In this document: piece by piece, positions 41,044 through 53,200 of the stretch
Layout: each line of letters starts with the position of its first letter
Numbering within the stretch: position 1 is the first letter of the stretch
Origin: Onthophagus taurus
Taxonomy: Eukaryota > Arthropoda > Insecta > Coleoptera > Scarabaeidae
DNA length: 64,000 nucleotides
Reading direction: 5' to 3'
NCBI RefSeq assembly: GCF_036711975.1
Contig: NC_091975.1
Coordinates: 5,272,501 to 5,336,500, forward strand
Notes under the pieces: model-generated
The model's input: the letters and a program-made list of their open reading frames with translations, nothing else
The model's database searches: none
What the model was told of the DNA's origin: nothing
Position numbers and translations under genes: made by a program

Positions 41044-42599
41044 TCATCCAGCGTCAATGTCAATAAACTTCATATGATGATTACTTTGATCAATTAATAA
41101 AAAAGAAAAAAAATTAATTAAAATAAAATTTATTAAAAAAATTTTTTTTTGAAGGTTATATTATTTTTTTTGAGGTTATGTTACCTTTCAATTTCATGAT
41201 TTTTTCGAAATATTTCCGTAGATTTTCATTCCTTTTTAGAGTTATTCGAAATCGATTCTATTTAATAACTTTCCGGTGTTACCACGTGACGCTTCTTAAA
41301 CGAAATTAAAAACCCCAACAAAAGAACGAATTTTTTGTGGGGCCCCCGCGTCACAAAACGTCAAACATTGCACCACAAAAACACACAGAGGCGGCGAGGC
41401 AAAAGCAAAGAGCACAGTTACGTGTCACAACCGAAAAATCTATCGAGGTTTATCTTCCGTTGATGAATCTTTTCAACTTTAATTGATATACTTTGACAAA
41501 TCTCGACCGCACGGAGATCAAAAGATTTTTCCCGGTGAAAATTTTTGAAAAACTGCGTTAAATTTATTGAACAACAATGGCGACTGCCACTAAAAACAGC
41601 CGAACAACGCACATATTTATTCCTACGAACGGACGATGGCAGCAAACTACGTACGGAGCAAACGCGAAAGCCAAGGCCTTAAACGACCGCAAGAGTCAAT
41701 GCACCGACTTGACAAACACTAAGATTCACTTAAATTAAATAACAATACACGTGTTTTTAATTGTAAGAGGGACACTAATTTTTAAATTGCGTATTTTTCT
41801 ATCAGCGTTTACGCAAAACGGTCCGTGTGAGTGCGCGCCGAGTTTTTTATCGGCGTTAAAAGCCGGTCGAGTCAAATCAGCTACCAAACGCGCTTGGCGG
41901 GAGATTTAAATTTTATCCGCCGACTATTTTTATAAATTTATTATTTTCAATTTAAATAATTTATTATTTATAACAATCATTTTAAAAGAGAATCGTGAAA
42001 TAAATTAGAGTCAAAAAACAATTTCTTCAATACATGTTTTCATAAAAAAATCGATACCAACATTTAAACAATAATATTTATAATTATTTCATTTATAACT
42101 TTAATCTTAATAAAATTAAACTAAAAAACAAATTTCTCATTTTATTTTTCACCCAAAAACCCAACCCAACGTAATATTTGCCAAAAAAGAATTGAAAAAC
42201 ATAACCTCACATTTAATTGTTCGTTTCTTTTAAAATAATTCATGAATATCCAAAATGATTTATAAATATCTTATCAAAAACGATGTTGATAGTTTCATAA
42301 ATACATTTACAGATAAATTTATCCAAAAAATAAAATCTTAAAGATCATTTTTCATAAACATATACTTACTACATTTTCCATAAACACGTCCTTTTTCGCT
42401 TAATAAGCGTAAACATTTCTCACTTATACCCAACATCTAAAATAATTATAATCTTTCCGTTTTTATAGAAAAACTTACGTTTAGCACCCATTACAAGATG
42501 TCATGTGCTTTGACATTTAAAAATTGAGGTTATATTTAAACGTCAACTAAGTGTCAAATAGCAAAGTGAGGTTAATAATGAAAATTAATTATAATAAAA
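41044..42599. promoter_or_regulatory. Divergent promoter region KANSL1 / MTRR-like
   Basis: There is 1.56 kb between the start codons. 41280-41880 is moderately GC-rich and is the probable KANSL1 start region. On the KANSL1 side are GAAGGTTATA and TGAGGTTATG (41151-41180). On the MTRR side are ATAACCTCAC (42201), TTTGACATTT, TTGAGGTTAT (42524), AGTGTCAAAT and GTGAGGTTAA just before the ATG. 41930-42180 is featureless AT-rich sequence. Confidence 0.5.
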
Positions 42600-43907
42600 A
42601 TGGTTTTTTTAAGTAATGAAGGCATTTTAAGGATTTCCTTTAACGAATCCATCAAGGTAATACTTCCTTTTTAATTATTTATTATTATCTAATTACATGT
42701 TTTTTAGTATGACAAACCAAATCGGATTTATCCCTTTGAAAATAGTCCAATTTACGAATCAATAATCACCGATTGTGCTAAATTAACTAAAGGAGACGAT
42801 GTTAAAGACATCTACGAAATAATGATATCTTTGTCGGAAGAAATCAAGCATGATTCCGAACCAGGAGATACAATCGCAATTCTTCCAAAGAATAACGAAA
42901 AAGAAATTGATGAAATCTTAGAAATATTGGGTTATAAAGATTATGTTAACGACGATTGTTATTTTTATGTTTTAAATGAAAAGAAACGAAAACTTTTTGC
43001 TCATTTACCATTAAAAAGTACTTTAAGAAATGTTTTCTTAGAAAATGTTGATGTACGGAGTCCATTTAAGAAGACTTTTTTAAAAAAATTATCTGATTAT
43101 TCCACTTCGAACGATAAAAAGCTCCTTGAAGATTTATCATCACCTAAATCTGAGAATTATTTAAATTTCGTTGAAGAAAATAACTCACTTTTGTGCTTTC
43201 TAAAAAAATTTTCTTCATGCAAACCTCCAATTGATGTTATTTTAGAAAATTTGCATCCACTACAACCCAGAATTTACTCCATAGCTTCATCACCATTAAT
43301 AAAAAACCAATTAAAATTAATTTTTTCTGTTATAATTAACGAAAATTCCCATCTCAAAGGTGTTTGTAGCAGTTATTTAGAAAAAACCGCGTTAATTAAT
43401 GGCTCAATAAAGTTTTATTTTCGAAAACCATCGTTTCGAATTCAATTACAAACGAATCCAGTTATTATGATCGGTCCAGGGACGGGTTTGGCTCCATTTT
43501 TAAGCTTTTTAGAAACGTTGAACCTTAAAAACATCGAAAATTCAGATTGTTGGTTATTTTATGGGTGTCGATACAACAATAGAGACTTTTTATACGAAGC
43601 CAAATTAAAGAAGTACTTAAATGATGGAGTTTTGAAGAAATTATCAGTGGCTTTTTCGAGAGAATCAAAAAAAGGGAAAATCTATGTGACTCATCTAATT
43701 GGGAATGAATCAGATTTGATTTTTAATAAATTTGTTGAACAAAATGGATCAATTTATGTTTGTGGTGATGCTAAAAATATGTTTAAAGATGTCCAAGAAG
43801 CACTTTTGGGGTGTTTGGTGGGGAATGGGATGGGTTTGGAAGAAGCTGAAAGATTTTTAGAGGGGAAGATTAAGGAAATGAAGTATATTGAAGATAAATG
43901 GGTGTAA
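42600..43907 (+). CDS. Methionine synthase reductase-like FAD/NADPH oxidoreductase lacking the FMN domain
   Basis: Exons 42600-42656 and 42708-43907 give 418 residues. The whole protein aligns with the C-terminal FAD/NADPH part of MTRR: FLKKFSSCKPPIDVILENL, then QPRIYSIASSPL (FAD-binding RxYS), GVCSSYL, IMIGPGTGLAPF and LFYGCRYNNRDFLY (NADPH side), IYVCGDAKNMFKDVQEAL, and a Trp in the last three residues that should stack on FAD. Full MTRR has an N-terminal flavodoxin domain of about 165 residues. Here the protein begins MVFLSNEGILRISF and I see no flavodoxin motif upstream. It may work with a separate flavodoxin partner, or have another role. It is divergent from KANSL1. Confidence 0.82.
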
Positions 43908-43926
43908 AAATTGTTTTATTTTTGTT

Positions 43927-43932
43927 AATAAA
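43927..43932 (+). terminator. Polyadenylation signal of the MTRR-like gene
   Basis: AATAAA lies 19 bp after the stop codon. Confidence 0.6.
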
Positions 43933-43937
43933 GTTAA

Positions 43938-44437
43938 GTAAAAGGGGATTTGTGTTAATTTTAGTTGAATCATATCAAAATGTTTTTTAAGTAGAATTAA
44001 TTTCATTAATTAAGCTGAACCCAATTACTTGCAGTATCTTTATCAAATCTTGTTGGAGAAGCAAGTCTTTTGGCTGTCAAGGTTATAGGTGTGAGATTTC
44101 ATCTACTATTAAAGCATTAAAGAGTTTTTATTAATACATAATACTATATTTCCATTTATCATAAAGAATGTTACTCTTTATTCTTTAAAAAAATTCGGCT
44201 TTAAGGCGCCATGGAGACAAGGTTATGAAGAATCAGATACAGGTAGTAGATGACCTCAAACGTTGACCTTTCTTTATGATCTTTCACATATGTTAGAGAG
44301 AGTTAACAAACATTGAAGAGATCTCACAGAAAACGATAATAAAAGAAAACTTGATAATGATTTTATTGCCGCGCATATATAAATAAGTTTGAGATATAAT
44401 TTCGTCTTAGTTGGACGAAAATATTATAGAAGTTAAG
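43938..44437. other. Intergenic region, DM9-like gene promoter
   Basis: About 500 bp of AT-rich sequence. Near 44380 is GCGCATATATAAATAAGTTTG, a TATA-like box 50-60 bp before the ATG, which fits a tightly regulated gene. The AACCTCA/TGTCAAA words of the housekeeping promoters are absent. Confidence 0.4.
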
Positions 44438-45308
44438 ATGTTTGTTGCCACGATTTTTTTAATGCTTATTATAACAGCAATAAATTCAACTTCTGCTTAT
44501 GGTAAGTTTATTAATAAAAATCACCAAAATATCTAAAAAAAGATTTTATAATGTCAGAACCTTATTATTGGAAAACATGCAATGGAACAGTACCGGATGA
44601 TGCTGTTTTAACGGAAGATTCAACGATTTTTGTAAGTCGTGTCTGCGCAGGAGGACGTGAGTTATACAAAATTCTTATTTAATTTAAATATAGGATTATA
44701 TTTACAGATCACGACCGTATTAGTTGTTTTACATCGACATACAACTCAAAAGATATTACTTCTACAGCCAATGTTAACGGACATAGGTCAATTTTTTATA
44801 AAAATCATATGGTAAGTTATTAATTTAAATATATGTACACAAGTATGCAACCAATATCACAGTATTGGTATTGCAATACGCGATTTGCGTATTTGGTTGC
44901 ATACTTGCAATGATGACGTCGAGTACGATAATTAATTAACACATTATACGTTGATAATAAACAAAATTGATTCAGATTTTAAGTACATCTCACCCAGAAC
45001 TTTTACGATGGGAATACGTTAATATTCAAACCGTGCAAGGAGATTTTCTAAAGAAAGTTGTATCCGCTGGTTCTTTAGACGGAGTTGATAGGTATATTGG
45101 AAAGGTTTTCCACGAAAATCAATGGAAAATTTCAACGGTGAAGCCGACTGAAGGTTTAATGATTTGGACAAACAAAGACGGAACTGGAGTTAATGTAACC
45201 GATTTTCAAATACTTGTAATTCTCGCAAAGCCAGAACCAAGTTATGTTCAAGTACAGCAACAAAGTGAAAATGAATGTATGATCTGTCAGTGTTCAAGAA
45301 AGTGCTAA
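44438..45308 (+). CDS. Secreted DM9-domain-like protein
   Basis: Exons 44438-44501, 44558-44656, 44708-44811 and 44976-45308 give 199 residues. The signal peptide is MFVATIFLMLIITAINSTSA. The body resembles tandem DM9 repeats: YYWKTCNGTVPDDAVLTE with IFVSRVCAGG, then a second half with VSAGSLDGVDRYIGKVFHEN, WKISTVKPTEGLMIW and VTDFQILVIL. The C-terminus ends with Cys pairs (ECMICQCSRKC), which are not part of DM9. DM9 proteins in insects and molluscs are lectin-like and often immune-induced, but the role here is unknown. The match is by pattern, not by search. It is convergent with Pak3. Confidence 0.65.
44840..44907. repeat. Nested hairpin in intron 3 of the DM9-like gene
   Basis: A 15-bp perfect stem (CAAGTATGCAACCAA with TTGGTTGCATACTTG) encloses a 7-bp inner stem (AATACGC with GCGTATT, 44875-44881 and 44887-44893). 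It may be a tiny MITE relic or a folded RNA. Confidence 0.6.
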
Positions 45309-45319
45309 AAATTAATTGT

Positions 45320-45325
45320 AATAAA
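45320..45325 (+). terminator. Polyadenylation signal of the DM9-like gene
   Basis: AATAAA lies within 20 bp of the stop codon, in an ATAAATAAATAAG run. Confidence 0.55.
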
Positions 45326-45777
45326 TAAATAAGACACTCAAAATAATAATTTGTAAATTATTTTATAAACCTTGTTTCTATCTCTATTAATAATAATAAT
45401 TTGGCTTTATTATGGTACTAAGGTTTAATTAATAAGTCAATTTTTTTAAGGACAATTTATTGAGCTTTTCATATCCACTTCTCATAAAAAAATGTACAAG
45501 ATTATCAAATCGTAATAAACCTTAAATTGTATACAAATACGATACAAAAAAAACCTCGAAATTAAAATTAAAACCTACATAAATATCGATTGGAAATACA
45601 TATTACGTTCCTTATAATTTTTATTAAAACGTAAAAATATAAATTTTCTTAGCACTGTATATAAAATGCAAATTTTCAGTCGTATATTTTATTTAATTTA
45701 TAATTAATTCTTTTTGCACTCAAAAAAAAGGCACACTCGTTTCATTACTCGATAATATATCAATAAGTTTTAAAATT

Positions 45778-48151
45778 CTATTTCTTTAAAATCTGTTTAG
45801 CAGCTTTAATAAGCGGTACTAAAGTTTTTAATTCATGGCGATCTTTTAAAAAGTCGTGATCCAATAAAGCATTGGCGGTTGCCCTTTTATCAACATCAAC
45901 TTGAAGACAATAATCGATAAAATCTTGCAAACTACTTGATAAATCATTCCATCTGGTAACTTTTGGCCTCCCATTTGCTGCGATTAAATACAACGCTCTT
46001 AACGGGGGTTCTTTTAAATATGGGGGTTCACCATCGATCATTTCAATCGCCATAATGCCTAAAGACCAAATATCGACTTTTTTACCGTATTTATAACGAT
46101 TAACAACTTCTGGTGCCATCCAATATGGGGTACCAACCATGGTACTTCTTTGTTCATCGCCAGTGATATTCGCGCAAAAACCAAAATCGGTAACTTTAAC
46201 AGAACCATCCATCCCCAATAAAACATTATCCGATTTAATATCACGATGAATTACACCTTTTGAATGTAAATACTTAATCGCTTGTAAAACTTCGTAACAA
46301 ACTGCGGCGATTTGTCCTTCTTTCATAATCGTTTCGGTTACAACGTCGGTTAACGGACCACCATCTAACAATTCCATAACAACCCAAAGACAATTGTTTT
46401 CTTTTAAAAGATACGCATCCAAAAAATTAACTAAATTTTTATGTTTAAAATCACGCATTATTTTAATTTCATTAACCAAAAGTTCTTTTCTAGAAGTTTT
46501 AGCGATATCTATACATTTTATAGCGACCGATTGTTGAAGTTGAATATCGGTCGCGACAAAAACGATACCGGAAGCGCCAGAACCCAAATCTTTAAACGAT
46601 TTATTAAAACGCTTCCGTGGATCGCCTTTGTTACAAATTTGAGTTAATTCGCGCATGTAATCGTGATCTGTTAGAGGATTTGAGTCGATTTTACGCCGAA
46701 TAAAAGTATCATCAAAGTCGGAAGAAACGCAAATTAGTTCGTTGTTGGTGGCTGGAGGAGTGGTTGTGGTGGTTTCGATGTCGATATCCGGTTGAGATAG
46801 ATTTTCGATGTTTGGATAAGATGTTAAATTTTTTGGTGTTGGTTTAATGTAGGTTTCACACCTTTTATAAATGAATAAATTAAATTAACTGTTTAATTTT
46901 GCTTTATTAAAAGTGGTAATAAAAAAGTTATATTATAATCTTGATAAAGATGAATTGATAAGAGATCCTTTTTTATTTAAAGATAAAAAGATGTGGATTA
47001 GTCTCCAAATCAGTTGCTTTAGAACATAACGCACAATCAGCTGGGATCATGGTTCTTTAAATAAATAATTCAAATTTGTTCATTTTTATTGTTTTATTAT
47101 AAATTAATTTGTCTAACCTTTTTTTTACCACTTTAAATAAATAAAATTTAAACAACAATTCTCTTTATAAAAGAAAAAGGATTGTTTTTGAAATTTTAAC
47201 CTACCTCCTAGTTTCATGGTTTACATCCTCTTTCTTTGGACTTGATTTTGGTTCATCTTCGGAGCCCCTACTGAAAAATTAATTATATTATTAATAAAAT
47301 TTAAGTTAACCTTAAAAAGTCAAAAAATTAAAATTGACACAAACTGTCAAAATGACATTTGAACTGTCAAAAATTAGATTTCATTTAGAGTTTCAAGCAA
47401 TTTTAAAATTAAAATTTCTCCTACAAACACTTAAAACCTAATTAAATTCTATGAATAAACCTATTATAATATCCTAATTAGTACTCTCTCCAAGATTTTT
47501 TTATTGCCAAAATCCCTACACATTTTATTCATTAAATAAGTTGATTTCAATGCATATTCCTCATATTTTCATACACTTTAATCTAAAATTGAACAAAAAG
47601 TTCTTAATATTATACGAAAATATTCCAAAAACAAATTAATAAAAAATCCTGTGATTGCTAATTATCATTTGTCAATTTTTTAATCTTATCATAAAGCTTA
47701 TAAAAACATAAGAATTACGCAAAATAATTCTAATAATTTAAAGAAAAAAGCCTCACCTTGTAGTTTCTGACCCAGAACTCAACTCAGTATCGGAATCTTT
47801 ACTTTTATGTGCATCCCTTGAATACATAAACCTATCGATAGCTCTCGTTTCTTCGTTAATCCGATCTTCAGTAAGCAACTTGAATGGTTCATCTTTCTTT
47901 TTCATGACATAATTGTAATACTTAACGGCATCAACTACAGCCATTGGGTTTTCGATTTTTTCCGTTTCTGTGATTTGAAATTGAATCTGTCGCTGCCATG
48001 ATTGAGGTAATCCCTCCAGTTTACCAGTTTCTTTATTCTTGCTGACATGAACATCGTGTTTCACTTCGGTCGGGGCTCCAATATTAATTAGGATCGACGA
48101 CGATGACTCATTGCTTTCGCGTTTTTTGAATATTTTCTTAAAACTATTCAT
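45778..48151 (-). CDS. Pak3: p21-activated kinase of the Pak3 type
   Basis: Exons 47757-48151, 47205-47270 and 45778-46861 give 514 residues. Residues 22-55 are a CRIB motif ([18 protein letters not shown]), which binds GTP-loaded Rac or Cdc42, followed by an autoinhibitory segment up to about 115. There are no N-terminal proline-rich Nck or PIX binding motifs, unlike Pak1, which fits insect Pak3. The kinase domain (about 240-500) has the Lys in [26 protein letters not shown], and the activation loop [13 protein letters not shown] with the activating Thr. It acts on actin dynamics and synapse growth in flies. It ends [11 protein letters not shown]. It is convergent with the DM9-like gene. Confidence 0.93.
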
Positions 48152-50203
48152 TTTTATTTACCTTGGTGAGACACCGGAAAAATAAAGATGATAAACAATA
48201 AGTAAAAAATTTTCAAGGAGTTTTTAAGAAGATAAAGTGAGGTTAAGGATAAAAAGTGGGGTGTGAGTTAAGGGTTACACAAAATTAATAAAATTTATGT
48301 TTTTCATGATTTTGAGTTAGAAGGAAAACGTTTGAGGCGGTTTTTGATAAGGTTTATAGAAGGTTAGCGTTTTTAAGGAGTGGTTGATTTGGGGACATTT
48401 GGTGTCGTCACTCAACAATGAATCTATCTGTATGCATTGTTTGGCGATTGGAGGTTATGTGATGGAGTGGGGGATTTAAAATGACATATCTATTTGACAG
48501 TTTAAATTGGATACGTTCAGAAATTAAATTGTTATAAAATTAAAATTAGTTTTTAAACTTTTGCAATAACACTTCGTATTGAAGCTTTAGTTTACTTTTT
48601 ATATTTAGTTTCGAATCAAAGTGATTAGTTAAGTTATGCTTGAAGATGTCAAAAGAACCGAAAATTGTAAATGATTACCATTCATTTTTGAGAGTTCAAA
48701 ACCAATGTAGGTCTCTTTAAGATTTTATTTGAGTGTCTCATTACTCAAATATCTCAATTTTGGTGATCTTCTTACACTTGTATAAATAACAAGTTAACTA
48801 TCAAGTACCTAAAACAATACAAACAAATCTACTAAGGTTGTTATCATACAATTAAACATATTAGAATATGGGCCCAAGAAAGGCACTCAACCGAATCCAG
48901 TATTCAATTCTGATGCAGTCGAAGCAGTTAGATAAATGAGTCATCAACTGTTGACTTATAGCAGCTTTTGTATAAAGAATAAGGCTGGATCTTGTTTCAA
49001 GCTTCAAGACATGAAATGAAGGTGACTCATGCTTGCCTCAGTTTTCTCTTCTAATAATAACTGTAACATGGGACTTCTTCGAAGATGAAACTTGCTTTGA
49101 ACCTAAAAAAAGGTTGTTAGTGAAGGTTAAATGGATAAAAAGTTAATTAAAAAAATGAATTAATTCTTATTTATAATAAATGAATTGATTTACAAGTTTG
49201 AAAATTTAAATTGTTTGATTTGTGGTTAAAAATTAACATAAATATTACAAGATTGTTTATAAATATATTTACAAAAATCTATATTTACAAGTTCAATATG
49301 TAATAAAACATTATAATATACAATTCATTTAAAATTCTCTTCAAATCTAATTTAATAATTATATTCACGATAACCCTGAAATTTAAAACAGTAACAGGGA
49401 TTTCTTTTTTGGGTTTGGATCGAGTTTTATCGTACATTTTTTAATGGGAGTGAAAAAGGACGCATTTACAATTATTTTTTACAAATTCTTTCAGTTATTT
49501 CTTCGAAAAGTGGGAATAGGAATAAAGATGGGACAGGAAGAGGCGGCAACTAACAATAACAATTATTTACAAATAATCTATAAATACATGATTACGTTTT
49601 TTTTTTTGTATTTCGAATTGAAACAGAATGAAAAACAACAACAAAAAATAAAGAATTAAAAAAAAAAAGATTAAAATTAAACAAGAAATTTTAAAATGAT
49701 GTAAAAAAATCGCAATCTGTAATTTATATTCACTTTTTTAACTGAAATCAAAACCGGAAAAAGTCTATTAATTTATTAGTTAGGCAGTGTGTTTAAAAAT
49801 AAATTTTTTTTATCTAAATTCAATATCAAAAAGTTTTTTACATAAAAAAGAAAAACAAGAACCAAAGAGGATTTTAAAAAATAACAATTTTCTCTTTTTG
49901 AGATAACATCATCTCCGTTTTCGAACTAAATTCATCAATTTATTTCTTTTGTTGTTCTTTTTTACACAATTTTAACTCATTCTGTGTTATATGTTAAATC
50001 ACTAGCCCCACGATCCGTCGTTTCCAAAGGTCGGACCCAAAAAATGATAACCGGAAGAAGAAAAAACCGCCAACGTAGTCGTCGGTCATCATCACCGTCA
50101 TCGTTATCATCGTCATCATCATCACCTTATTACTTCTTTGTAATTGAGTGAGGGCGTCGCTATCACCTTGGCAACGACGACGCCGATTTAATTTTTGGTT
50201 CCG
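48152..50203. other. Pak3 upstream region and INTS3 3' flank
   Basis: The Pak3 side holds GTGAGGTTAAGG (48237), GAGGTTATGTG (48451), GACATATC and TTTGACAG (48493), which match the recurrent promoter words. 48700-49140 and the T/A-rich stretch to 49980 show no gene. Short ORFs there (for example 49444-49659) are low-complexity. The part nearest 50203 is likely INTS3 3' untranslated sequence. Confidence 0.45.
50086..50126. repeat. ATC/GTC trinucleotide microsatellite
   Basis: An imperfect run of CATCATCACCGTCATCG-type triplets lies just downstream of the INTS3 stop codon, in its probable 3' untranslated region. Confidence 0.7.
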
Positions 50204-53200
50204 TCAATCACTATCGGACATAACCTTTTTTCTTTTTTTTGCCTGTTTAGGTTTTACTATTTCTTCTTCCTGTTAACATTTAAAGAAAAAAATTATAATG
50301 CTGACGATTAAATTGCGCATAAACAATTTCTTTAAGAGTTCATTTCAAGTTTATATTGATTATTCTGACTCGACCGGTTTCTACTTAAAAAACACCCGTC
50401 ATCAGGAGCGTATAAAGTCCTTTATGTCCGTATTTTGTGGACAATGTACTTAATAACATAAGCCGGAAGTAAGTTTTAAATGAGAAGACGAAAGAGATAA
50501 AAGTTGACAAACAAAATACCAAGAAATAGCTGCTTTGGCTTAATCAGGTACAATTAATGCCATATCAACCTAAACCTGGATAACATGTATAAAAAACGAC
50601 TCAACCACAAGGGGGTCTGCTTGATCAAGTAATATGATGTATTCTCTGCTTAAGTATAACCAGGCACAATTAACGCCATATCAACCTGAAGTTTGATAGC
50701 GTTTACAGTAACAAAAAAAGAACTTTTCTTGGAAAAGATCGACATAATAGAGATGCAAAGAGCTAGTTATTGGTGGCTATCATCTCTGAGTCTTTGGCTC
50801 AATTCACATCATTTAGTATTGAACAACTTTGTGAGCATTCTCAACTTGCTTTTTGTAATAATGTTATTTCATTATAATGTCTTAAACCAAAGGTCTCTAG
50901 GAATGATATTATAATCGCCATGAATCTTCCTGTTTCTTCAACATACTTCCTACAGCTAAAAGAAAATCTTAACAAAGATAAGACATAAAGTATTAAATCC
51001 ATTCACCATGAATTGGACTAAAAATTTGATTCAATAATATTAAAAAAAATCTCACCTCACTACTTTCTTCTGAACTCTCTGAGATCTCTTTGACAGGCCT
51101 CTTGGGTGCCGATTTCGCAGCGGGTTTCCTCCCCCGTCCAGGTCCCCTTTTGACGACCGCCGTCGTGTCCTCCTCTTCTTCCGTTAACGCGAAGAGGTCC
51201 GCGAAAAGTTTCTTTTGACCGTCCGTACTATTATTTTGCGCCACATTAAGCGCCCTTTGCATCGAATCCAAAGCAAACAACCCCAACAACCCTTCCTGAT
51301 GTTGCTGCTTTTCACAACAGTTTAACCTCAACAAATCCAAATGTCCCAAAACTTGATCGGCACTCGGCACCGCGGCACTAATTTTCGCCCGTTTTCGTTT
51401 ATTCGGTGACGTAGCCGGATATCGAGTGCTTAAAAGTGTCGCGATTAATTCGCCAAGTTTGTCCAAATCACTATCGCACCAATATTTTATCATCGTGAAC
51501 ACAAACGGATCACAATTATTACGAATATCGCGCGAAAATAAATGTTTTATCGTATCCGATGTTGGTTTATCTTGTTTTAGCATCAGTGTAATTGAAGTTA
51601 AAGCTTCCGGATGTTCCCGATAATTTAAATGTGTTAAAATTGGGGTGATCGTATCAATTGAAATATCATGGGCTTGAATTAATTGCCAAAAAAAGAATTG
51701 TTCGATGCTCTCCCACGTTAAACTCGTTTTTAATAAATTCTGTAACGAATCGTTTTTAAACATTATTAATTTCCCGCGTAAAATATCACCGATTAAATCT
51801 TGTAATTGCCCCGCATCTATCGACGAGATTATCACCCGTAATATTTGAGCGTTATTTAACGTTTGTTGTTTAAAGTCTTTGTACAAATCGGGAACGATCC
51901 ACATCATTAAATTAATATCGTTGATATGACACGCGTTTAAATCGTCGTAAAGTGAGTTATCGAGTTTTTTTTCAATCGTTTGACAAAAATCTTTATAAAT
52001 GGAGGTTTTAAGCGGAGTTTTTTTCACTTTTAAGTAATAAAGTAATAAGTAACCTAGGTTTGTTTGGGAATTTGCTAACTCCCCAATGAATTTTATGATT
52101 TTTTCTCGAGATTTTGTATTAAGTAGTGGTTCAAAAAGTGCGAAAATTGGAGATTTAATACTAGATAACAGGGAATCGTCGGTTAAAGTGTTTGGAAAAA
52201 AATCAGTTCGAAAAAAATCGGTTGTTAGCAAAGTTTTTGAAATAATTGGAAATAATTCTTCGTCGGTTTCGATAATGTTTTTCATGATTTCTTCTAAAAT
52301 TTCGTAACGTTTTATAGAATCTTTTTCAAATTGTAATTTATTTAACGCGATTTTTAGTGGTCCATCTACTTCGGGTTTATCTTGAATTTTTTCTTTTAAT
52401 CTTACTTTAGCTAAGGGGATGTCGTCATCGTCGGTGTCTTCTTCGGTTTGTATCAAGAGTGGTTCATCTTCTTCGTCGCTAAAAACCGGATCTTCGTGAT
52501 TATTGATATTGTTAAATTGATTTTCATCGTCGTCTATTTTTAATATCGGGTAATCAGCCTCGCTTTTCGGATTTGATTCGATAACAACACCCTGGCAAAA
52601 TTCTTTGAACGTTTCCCGAATCATGTTTCTCAATTCGCGATCCAATTTTGCGTTATCGAATAAAGGCACCAATGAGGGTAAAACCCGTTTATCTAAAATT
52701 TGTCTTAATGATGAAAAAATCCCGTTTCTTACTTTTTCGGTTAACGGGGGATAAAAATTTAAAATTATCCGACATAAAAAATCGAGTAAAGTTGCTGAAA
52801 CGGCCGGATGCGATCGCATTGAATGGTGCATCACCAAAATCGCCGGTTCTATATTCATTATATTGTCTTTTTCTGAATCAAAAAATAACCAATCGTAAAA
52901 CAAGGATAATTTAGCGTTTGAGGCGGCCACCGATGATGTACATGTTGTTAATAACCAACCGATTACAGCCCAACGTGGGATTATATCTGAACAAAGCAAT
53001 TCATTGGTTGGATGGATAACTCCAACGATAAATCGAATCATATCGCAACGAAGGCTTTGGGATTCCGGCGTTGATAAATATTGGCGTTGAAACCAATCTT
53101 GGTATCGTTTATGATTACCGAAACGAACTTGCGAAGTTAAAAAAACCAATTTTCTTTCCATTTCCGGCGTTAATCGACTTTGAAGGAACCGACGCGACGT

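Noticed and set aside
41418-41645. Minus-strand ORF in the KANSL1 leader
   Set aside because: It lies in the GC-richer 5' untranslated region. A TGA sits directly before the KANSL1 ATG in that frame, and the peptide has no family features.
50538-50700. Possible CRISPR-like regular repeats
   Set aside because: There are only two diverged copies, no uniform spacers, and the host is eukaryotic.
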